A DNA stretch of 64,000 bases from Streptomyces spororaveus. Lineage in GTDB: Bacteria > Actinomycetota > Actinomycetes > Streptomycetales > Streptomycetaceae. The translations under genes and the position numbers were made by a program. The stretch lies in NCBI RefSeq assembly GCF_016755875.1, contig NZ_BNED01000005.1, positions 8,135,501 through 8,199,500 of the forward strand, read 5' to 3'. Shown one piece after another: positions 58,441 to 64,000 of this stretch. The notes under the pieces are model-generated. The model saw only the letters and a list, made by a program, of their open reading frames with translations. It was not told the DNA's origin and made no database searches. Each line of letters opens with the position of its first letter. The stretch's first letter is position 1.

Positions 58441-59484
58441 ATGGAGATTCCCCGCTATCCCGCGAAGCCCCGCCCCGGCGACCCGGTCGCCGTACTGTCG
58501 CCCTCGTCCGGCCTCCCCGGGCTGTTCCCGCTGCCCTACGAGTTGGGGCTGAGCAGACTCCAGGACGACTTCGGGCTGAAGGCGGTGGAATACCCGACGA
58601 CCCGGACGATGGGTGCGACGCCCGAGGCGCGTGCCGCCGACATCCACGCGGCGTTCACGGACCCCGACATCAAGGCGGTGATCGCCAGCATCGGCGGCGA
58701 CGACCAGATCACGGTCCTTCCCCACCTCGACCGCGACCTCCTGCGCGCCAACCCCAAGCCCTTCTTCGGCTACAGCGACAACACCAACCTGCTGCTGTTC
58801 CTACGGGACTTGGGCATCGTCGGCTACCACGGCGGATCGGTCATGGTCGGGTTCGGACGGCCCGGCGCGATGCACCCGGCGACCGCCGCCTCCCTGCGGG
58901 CCGCCCTGTTCACCCCGGGCGAGTACGAGCTCACCGCGGCGAACGCCTGCGGGGACGTCGACCGCGCCTGGGACGACCCGCGGACCTTCGCGTCCGAGCC
59001 GCAGATGGAACCCGCCGACGGCTGGTCCTGGCACAACGCCGACCGGGTCGTCGAGGGCATCGGCTGGGGAGGCAACCTGGAGATCATCTCCTGGCTGCTG
59101 ATGGCCGACCGCGTGGCGCGGCCGGTCGACTCCTACGCCGGCAACGTGCTGTTCCTGGAGACCTCCGAGGAAATGCCGCCCGCCGAAGAGGTCTACCGGA
59201 TCCTTCGCGGCATGGGCGAGCGCGGGCTGCTGCAGCAGTTCCCCGCGCTGCTCATGGGCAGGGCGAAGAGCTGGTCCTTCGAGAGCCCGCTCGACGCCGG
59301 GGCCAAGGCGCACTTCCGCTCACAACAGCGCGAGGCCGTCCTGCGGGCCCTGCGCCAGTACGCTCCCGACACCATGGTGGTGTTCGACGTCGACCTCGGC
59401 CACACGGACCCGCAGCTCGTGATTCCCGTCGGAGGCCGGATCCGGGTGGACGGTCCGGCACGCCGGATCACCGTCACGTACTGA
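58441..59484 (+). CDS. S66-family LD-carboxypeptidase / MccF-like peptidase
   Basis: A 347-residue cytoplasmic serine peptidase of family S66. The triad is Ser112 in FGYSDNTNL, Glu240 in LFLETSEE and His321 in LGHTDPQ. SIGGDDQITVLPHLD is also typical. The family contains LD-carboxypeptidases that recycle murein tetrapeptides, and MccF, which cleaves microcin C and gives resistance to it. Its length and the LFLETSEE region favour the MccF subgroup. It is divergent from an NlpC/P60 enzyme, which would fit murein turnover. Confidence 0.9.
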   Translation: MEIPRYPAKPRPGDPVAVLSPSSGLPGLFPLPYELGLSRLQDDFGLKAVEYPTTRTMGATPEARAADIHAAFTDPDIKAVIASIGGDDQITVLPHLDRDLLRANPKPFFGYSDNTNLLLFLRDLGIVGYHGGSVMVGFGRPGAMHPATAASLRAALFTPGEYELTAANACGDVDRAWDDPRTFASEPQMEPADGWSWHNADRVVEGIGWGGNLEIISWLLMADRVARPVDSYAGNVLFLETSEEMPPAEEVYRILRGMGERGLLQQFPALLMGRAKSWSFESPLDAGAKAHFRSQQREAVLRALRQYAPDTMVVFDVDLGHTDPQLVIPVGGRIRVDGPARRITVTY

Positions 59485-59684
59485 GCCCGGGCTCAGCGGC
59501 CGTCGCAGCGGTGGGCGTGCATGCGGTGACGCCCGCCGCCCGGGACCGCGACCCGGGGATCAGGCCGCCCTCCGGAGCGCCCGGCCGCAACTCCCGGAAC
59601 GCGTCCGGCAGATGGGTCACGGGGCCAGGTCGGCCACGACGTGCCCCACCACGGAGCCGAACGGGCGATCGGCGAAGGATCGTC

Positions 59685-59960
59685 CTACGACGCGACGCAG
59701 GCTGCCGGAACGGCGGCCCGGGGCGCGATCCGTATCCGGTTCCGCGCGTACTCCACGGTCTCGCCCGGTAGGATCAGCAGTCCGGGCTCCCCGTCCTGAC
59801 ACGCCCCGCCGATCGGCTGCACCTGGACGGCCGACCCCAGCCCGCCGGCCATGAACACCGTCGGGTCGACCTCCCAGCCGTGCACGGCGAGCCACAGCTC
59901 CAGCGCTTCCGTGTCCCGTGCCCCGGCGCCGCGCGGCCACTCGAACCTCGTGCTCCCCAT
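59685..59960 (-). CDS. Hypothetical protein, 91 aa
   Basis: A small soluble protein (starts MGSTRFEWPRGAGARDTEAL; ends near IAPRAAVPAACVAS). The middle has AVHGWEVDPTVFMAGGLGSA. It has Streptomyces-like codon use and a purine-rich site upstream of the ATG. I do not recognise the family. The 200 bases between it and the S66 gene hold no gene I can support. Confidence 0.55.
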   Translation of the reverse strand: MGSTRFEWPRGAGARDTEALELWLAVHGWEVDPTVFMAGGLGSAVQVQPIGGACQDGEPGLLILPGETVEYARNRIRIAPRAAVPAACVAS

Positions 59961-60100
59961 CCCTGCCCCCTGTAGGTGGTCGGATCACCGCCGATGATCC
60001 TGCCACTCCCCTCTGACACTCGCCTCCCGATAACGAGGCGCGCCCGCACCCCCGCCGTGCGGGGAGTGCGGGCGCGCGTCAGGCCGGTGGCCCGTCCGGG

Positions 60101-60586
60101 TCAGCCGTTGCGGTGGTGCCGACGGCCGTTCCAGGAGTCGCTGTCGACGACGTTGCCGCGGTTGTCGCGGAGGGTGGCGGTGTCGCGCTCGTCCCAGATC
60201 TGGTGGCGGCGGTCCTGGTACACGTCGTGGCGGGTGTCGCGGCCCTGGCCGGTGTGGACCTTCACGCTGGACCGGCCGTCCAGGCGGAAGTCGGAGAAGC
60301 GGTAGCGGTTGCCCTGCCGGTCGGTGAGGGTGAAGCCGCGCAGGTTGACGGCGTGGCGGCCGGTGTTCTCCACCTCGACCCATTCACGGTTCAGCGCACG
60401 GTCGGAGCGGTCCCGGCCGCCGGTGCCGTACTGGACGTCGCTGATGACGACCGACGAGTGCGGAGCCCGGTGGTCGCGGTCGCGCCCGTGGTCGTCGGCG
60501 GCGGCCGGCAGGGCGGCGGCGCCGACGAGGGCGCCCGCGGCCAGGAACGCGGCGACGAACCGACGGGTGGCGAGAGAAGCAGACAT
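60101..60586 (-). CDS. Secreted lamin-tail-domain (LTD) protein
   Basis: A 161-residue exported protein. The signal (RRFVAAFLAAGALVGAAALP...AAADD) precedes a single lamin-tail domain: SVVISDVQYGTGG, REWVEVENTGRHAVNLRGF and DTATLRDNRGNVVDSDSW, an Ig-like beta sandwich. His/Arg/Asp-rich stretches flank it. LTD proteins are often bound to cell surfaces or extracellular DNA; this one has no enzyme domain. AAGGGG precedes the ATG. Confidence 0.88.
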   Translation of the reverse strand: MSASLATRRFVAAFLAAGALVGAAALPAAADDHGRDRDHRAPHSSVVISDVQYGTGGRDRSDRALNREWVEVENTGRHAVNLRGFTLTDRQGNRYRFSDFRLDGRSSVKVHTGQGRDTRHDVYQDRRHQIWDERDTATLRDNRGNVVDSDSWNGRRHHRNG

Positions 60587-60976
60587 GGAGACGACCCCTT
60601 CAACAGACAGCAGCCCGGTCCGCCTCGTGCGGGGCGGGTGGGCCTGGAACAGTTCCCGGCGTCCTGCCGAGGAGCCACACTCTGGCCCTCGAACACCAGC
60701 GAAAGCCACTCAATCGGGGCGTGTTGCGAAATGCGGATGTATCGGTGACTCTCGCATGTATCGGACACATGTCAACGCCGTGCTGACGCGAACGGCGGGA
60801 GCGTGCCGGACGGGCCTTGGCGGGCCCGGGGACCGGGCCCTTCCCGCGTGGACGCGCTGCCCGCACGACCCGCCCCCGCTCTGCGCCGAACGGGTTCAGG
60901 GCGCTGTAACGGCCGCTCCAACCGTTTCTTCGGACGTGTTCGCGTGAATGGTTCCGGTGTTCGTGCGCCGCCGCCG
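60587..60976. other. Intergenic region with ATGTATCGG direct repeats
   Basis: 390 bases with no convincing gene. ATGTATCGG occurs twice, at 60738-60746 and 60757-60765 (19 bases apart), upstream of the LTD gene and could be a regulator or extracytoplasmic sigma site. Nothing else recognised. Confidence 0.45.
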
Positions 60977-61909
60977 TCAGGACGCGGGGCCGCCGATCGA
61001 ATCGAGGAGCAGGAGGTCGTCCCGCGTCAGCCGGAGTGCGCCCGCCGCCACGTTGTCGACGAGGTGCTCCGGGTTTCCGGTCCCGGGGATGGCCAGGACG
61101 TGGGAGCCCTGCCGCAGGATCCAGGCGAGCCGTACCTGCGCCGGTGACACGCCGTGCGCCCCGGCCACGGCGAGGACCCCGTCGCGCTCGGCGCGGACGG
61201 CGCCGGCCTCGCACCCCTCTCCCGCGATCGAGAAGAAGGGCACGAAGGCGATACCGCGCTCCGCACAGGCGCGGAGCATCCCCGCCCGGTCGGGCGCGTC
61301 GATTCCGTAGCGGTTCTGCACGCACACCACCGGCGCGATCGCCTCGGCCTGGACCAGGTGCTCGTGGCGGGCGTTGGAGATGCCGAGGTGGCGGATCAGA
61401 CCGGCGTCGCGCAGCTCGGAGAGGGCCCCGAAGTGCTCGCTGATCGACTCCTGGCGGCCCGTGATGCGGAAGTTCACCACGTCGAGGTGGTCCCGGCCGA
61501 GTTGGCGCAGGTTCTCCTCGACCTGACCGCGCAGCTGGTCGGGCCGGGCGGACTCGGCCCACCCGCCGCAGGCGTCCCGGGCGGGGCCGACCTTGGTGGT
61601 GACGACGAGCCCGTCCGCATACGGCGCCAGAGCCGAGTTGATCAGCTCATTGGCCGAACGCAGCCGGGAGAAGTAGAACGCGGCGGTGTCGATGTGGTCG
61701 ACGCCGAGCTCGACCGCCCGGCGCAGCACGGCGACCGCCCGGCCCCGGTCGCTGGGAGTGCCCTCGTGGAAGGCCGAGCTGCCGGTCAGGCGCATGGCGC
61801 CGAAGCCCATCCGGTTGACGGTGAGGTCACCGAGCACCCAGGTGCCGGAAGCTGCCGCGGAGACCACGTGCGACGTCATCTGATTGATCAACTCCATCCG
61901 GTCGGCCAT
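60977..61909 (-). CDS. Aldo/keto reductase
   Basis: A 310-residue AKR-family oxidoreductase with a TIM barrel: GFGAMRLTG at the start, HIDTAAFYFSRLRSANELI with the catalytic Asp and Tyr, VVTTKVGP with the Lys, and the C-terminal NADPH loop IPGTGNPEHLVDNVAAG. At the place where the tetrad His usually sits, the sequence reads DVVNFRITGRQ with no His, so catalysis may differ. The substrate is unknown. It has no partner in an operon. Confidence 0.9.
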   Translation of the reverse strand: MADRMELINQMTSHVVSAAASGTWVLGDLTVNRMGFGAMRLTGSSAFHEGTPSDRGRAVAVLRRAVELGVDHIDTAAFYFSRLRSANELINSALAPYADGLVVTTKVGPARDACGGWAESARPDQLRGQVEENLRQLGRDHLDVVNFRITGRQESISEHFGALSELRDAGLIRHLGISNARHEHLVQAEAIAPVVCVQNRYGIDAPDRAGMLRACAERGIAFVPFFSIAGEGCEAGAVRAERDGVLAVAGAHGVSPAQVRLAWILRQGSHVLAIPGTGNPEHLVDNVAAGALRLTRDDLLLLDSIGGPAS

Positions 61910-62208
61910 CGCCCCCCGATGGCTCGGGGCGAGGCGGGTCCTGGAGTATGCGCAGGTGAGGGCCGTGCCGCATAGGCATGCAAGGGCGGGAGAAGATCAC
62001 ATCGCGAGCTGGAATCCCGGGTGCGAACGGGACGTTGTCCCTACTGGACCCGCCACCCCGGCGGCCCCCGCCCGGGCAGCGCGCGGGACGGTCCTGCGCC
62101 CTCGTCAGCGCGGGCGGCTTCGCCCCGTTGCCCGATAATGGTCCCCGGGGGCATACGCGCACTGGTGGACCCATTCGCCCGCATTCATCGGGCGCAGAGG
62201 AGGCCGGA

Positions 62209-62454
62209 ATGGGACGGGACAGCACGTACGAGTTGGTATTCACCGGCCCTGACCACGCGGTACCGGGTGCCGAGGAAACGGTTCTCGTGCACCGCACCGA
62301 CCGGACCGGCCCCGGCGGCCACCCCATCTACGCCGACGACACCGGGATCGTCCAGGCGGAGATCAGCGACCAGGACGACGTGCGCATGATCGCGAGTGGC
62401 GGGCACCAGGAGCCCGCCACGCGGGTGAGGGTCCGTTCCGTGCCCGGTGCCTGA
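62209..62454 (+). CDS. Small protein, DUF6296-like
   Basis: An 81-residue soluble protein (MGRDSTYELVFTGPDHAVPG ... GGHPIYADDTGIVQAEISDQ, then RMIASGGHQ). The pattern matches the small uncharacterised Streptomyces family I recall as DUF6296. AGAGGAGG lies just upstream of the ATG, which decides the start against a longer frame. The preceding 300 bases (61910-62208) contain no gene I can support. Confidence 0.75.
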   Translation: MGRDSTYELVFTGPDHAVPGAEETVLVHRTDRTGPGGHPIYADDTGIVQAEISDQDDVRMIASGGHQEPATRVRVRSVPGA

Positions 62455-62508
62455 ACCGCGACCGGCTCCCGCCTCCTAGGGGGCGGGAGCCGGTCGTCGT
62501 CGGAGGCC

Positions 62509-63702
62509 TCAGCTGCCGGTGGTGAGCTCGGCCAGGTCGTCGACCACGTCCCGCAGACGGTTCGCGCGGCGCAGGGCAGCACGCTGACGAGCCGCTCCGC
62601 TGCCCTTTCGGCGGAGCGCGTCGAGCAGGCGGTGGACCTCCGGCTCGTCGCCCGCCGCCCGGAGCCCCGGGGACGCCGCCCTGAGCAGGGCGGCGATCTG
62701 CGCCTGGGCGGGCACGTGCTCCCCGGTGAACGGATCGAGGGCGTATCCCGCCGGACCGTAGCGGGCGGCGTACCGGTGCGCCTCGCGCAGGCACGCCACG
62801 GAGATGTCCGGCGGCGGCCGGCCCTCTTCGGCGTGGGCGAGGAGCGTGGCGCACAGGCCGCGCAGGACGAGCGCCACGAGGAGGGTCGTGTCGAGGTCGG
62901 CGTTGGTGTCCGCGACCCGGAACTCGATGGTCGGCTGGTGCTCGGACGGGCGCGCGAACCAGTAGATCATCCGGCGGTCCATGAGCGTGCCCGAGGCCAC
63001 CAGGGCCTCCGCGGTCCTCTCGTACGAGACCGGGTCCAGCAGCGGGGAGGGTGCCACCGTGGGCCAGCGGCCGAACTCCAGGGCCCGCCAGCTCGCGAAG
63101 CCCGTGTCCAGTCCGCCGGCGAACGGCGAGTTCACGGCGAGGGCCTGGACGGCCGGGAGCCAGGCGCGTACGTGGTTGGCCAGGAACAGGGCCTGCGCGC
63201 GGTCGGCGGTGCCGATGTGGATGTGGCAGCCGCACACGACGCCCAGTCGGCCGTCGACCAGGGCGTCGAAACGCCGCGCCATGCGCCGGTAGCGCGGCGT
63301 GTCGGTCACGGGGACGGGGGCCGCCGGCGGCACCACGGCGGTGCCGGAGGCGACGAGCAGGCAGTCGGCGGCACGGGCCGCGTCGGCGACGGCGGCCCGC
63401 AGCGAGCGGAGCTGGGCCCGTACGTCGGCGGCGCTGGTGGCGGGCCGGGTGCAGACCTCGACCATGCAGCGGTAGAACTCCTCCTGCACGAGATCGCCGA
63501 GCACGGGCGACGCCGCGTCGATCACCGGGCCCGCGCGCGCCACCGGCGCCCGGGTCAGCCGGTCCACGAGGAGGAACTCCTCCTCCACCCCGAGGGTCGA
63601 GACCACCGGTCGGCCGGTCATGGCGAGGGCTGCCATGGGGGCGTACTCCGGGCCAAAACCCGGGACGTCGACCGAACGGCTGCGCGGCTCAATTATGGTC
63701 AT
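62509..63702 (-). CDS. YbdK-type carboxylate-amine ligase (GCS2 family)
   Basis: A 397-residue enzyme of the glutamate-cysteine ligase 2 superfamily. The N-terminal LGVEEEFLLVD carries the metal-binding acidic cluster. CGCHIHIGTADR, FASWRALEFGRWPTV and IEFRVADTNAD follow in the usual order. YbdK proteins show weak gamma-glutamylcysteine ligase activity; actinomycetes use mycothiol, so the true substrate here is unknown. Several paralogs per genome are normal in Streptomyces. It is divergent from the gene at 63862. Confidence 0.9.
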   Translation of the reverse strand: MTIIEPRSRSVDVPGFGPEYAPMAALAMTGRPVVSTLGVEEEFLLVDRLTRAPVARAGPVIDAASPVLGDLVQEEFYRCMVEVCTRPATSAADVRAQLRSLRAAVADAARAADCLLVASGTAVVPPAAPVPVTDTPRYRRMARRFDALVDGRLGVVCGCHIHIGTADRAQALFLANHVRAWLPAVQALAVNSPFAGGLDTGFASWRALEFGRWPTVAPSPLLDPVSYERTAEALVASGTLMDRRMIYWFARPSEHQPTIEFRVADTNADLDTTLLVALVLRGLCATLLAHAEEGRPPPDISVACLREAHRYAARYGPAGYALDPFTGEHVPAQAQIAALLRAASPGLRAAGDEPEVHRLLDALRRKGSGAARQRAALRRANRLRDVVDDLAELTTGS

Positions 63703-63861
63703 GTAGTGCGTTTACCCCGAAATCACCCTCGAAACAGCATCGGGACCCGAGCGAACTGAGGGGAGCGACGATGTCCGCAATGTTCTGCCTGCCCTAGTAC
63801 ACTCGATGCGGACCTATTCCTCGCGGGGTCGGCGCCGTCCCCCCGGGCCATCGGAGCCGAC

Positions 63862-64000
63862 ATGGACGAGCCCGCCGACGGACCGGCCACCCAGCCTCCC
63901 GGCGATCCGGACGGTCTCCGGCGCGCGGTGCGTGCCCTGACCGCCGAGATCGCGGAGCTGCAGGCCGAGCGCGCCGACCGCCATCTGCTCGACCTGGCCA
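63862..64000 (+). CDS. Start of an ANTAR-type or similar regulator (partial)
   Basis: From the ATG at 63862 an open frame runs off the right edge (46 codons seen). It encodes an Asp/Pro-rich start, then LRRAVRALTAEIAELQAERA as a coiled coil and ADRHLLDLA. Coiled coil followed by LLDLA is what leads into ANTAR RNA-binding or GAF-ANTAR proteins in Streptomyces, but too little is visible to be sure. Confidence 0.5.
   Translation, partial: MDEPADGPATQPPGDPDGLRRAVRALTAEIAELQAERADRHLLDLA

Noticed and set aside
1..64000. tRNA, rRNA, CRISPR arrays, prophage or conjugative element
   Set aside because: No cloverleaf-like sequence ending in GGTTCGAATCC, no regular spacer repeats and no structural phage, integrase or transfer genes were seen.

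Overview
The window is high-GC DNA with strong third-position GC bias, GTG starts and GGAGG-type ribosome sites. It carries Streptomyces hallmark families: two SSI-type protease inhibitors, an AfsR/SARP-type regulator, a gamma-butyrolactone-receptor-like TetR protein, an MbtH protein, SpoIIE-type phosphatases and DmdR/IdeR-type iron boxes. It reads as an accessory or arm-proximal region of a Streptomyces chromosome. I see no rRNA, tRNA, CRISPR array, replication origin or NRPS/PKS megasynthase.

Layout. 1-8.3 kb: the 3'-truncated end of a large unknown protein, nadE, a PAS/PP2C phosphatase, and a three-gene lipid/membrane operon on the minus strand (PAP2-DAG kinase fusion, YihY/BrkB protein, PAP2 phosphatase). 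8.5-13.3 kb: small enzymes (trypsin-like lipoprotein protease, GNAT, arylamine N-acetyltransferase, carboxylesterase). 13.3-13.9 kb: a decayed IS5-type insertion with a MITE-like 175-bp repeat, sitting exactly on the stop codons of two convergent genes. 13.9-20.3 kb: a secreted NLP-SGNH-FN3 multidomain protein, an MBL/TetR pair with twin operators, small membrane proteins and another TetR protein. 20.3-23.7 kb: an MMPL exporter and a pair of paralogous acidic proteins closed by a perfect 23-bp terminator.

23.7-27.9 kb holds an iron-box-controlled divergon making a formyltransferase and an ornithine N5-hydroxylase (coelichelin CchA/CchB-like) plus an amidohydrolase. Two more iron boxes lie at 44.74 kb (HTH protein plus MbtH) and 48.24 kb (secreted alpha/beta hydrolase), so siderophore functions are scattered over about 24 kb with no NRPS present. 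29.6-33.2 kb pairs a Ser/Thr kinase divergently with an FHA-FAD-monooxygenase fusion. 35.4 and 48.6 kb carry two SSI paralogs with a conserved leader but different reactive sites. 36.7-42.5 kb: an AfsR-like regulator and a second kinase with an extracytoplasmic tail.

49.1-53.9 kb is an exopolysaccharide operon: a cellulose-synthase-like GT2 followed by a single polypeptide joining an acyltransferase-3 membrane domain, an SGNH domain and a GH16 glucanase domain. 54.3-64 kb: a butyrolactone-receptor-like regulator with an ARE-like site, DinB and MBL proteins, an MFS pump, an NlpC/P60 endopeptidase, an S66 (MccF-like) peptidase, a lamin-tail-domain protein, an aldo/keto reductase, a DUF6296-like protein, a YbdK-type carboxylate-amine ligase and the start of a further gene.

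The strongest candidates for something undescribed are the GT2/acyltransferase-SGNH-GH16 operon, the NLP-SGNH-FN3 protein, the FHA-FAD monooxygenase beside its kinase, and the dispersed iron regulon. Family calls come from reading the sequence; no database search was run.
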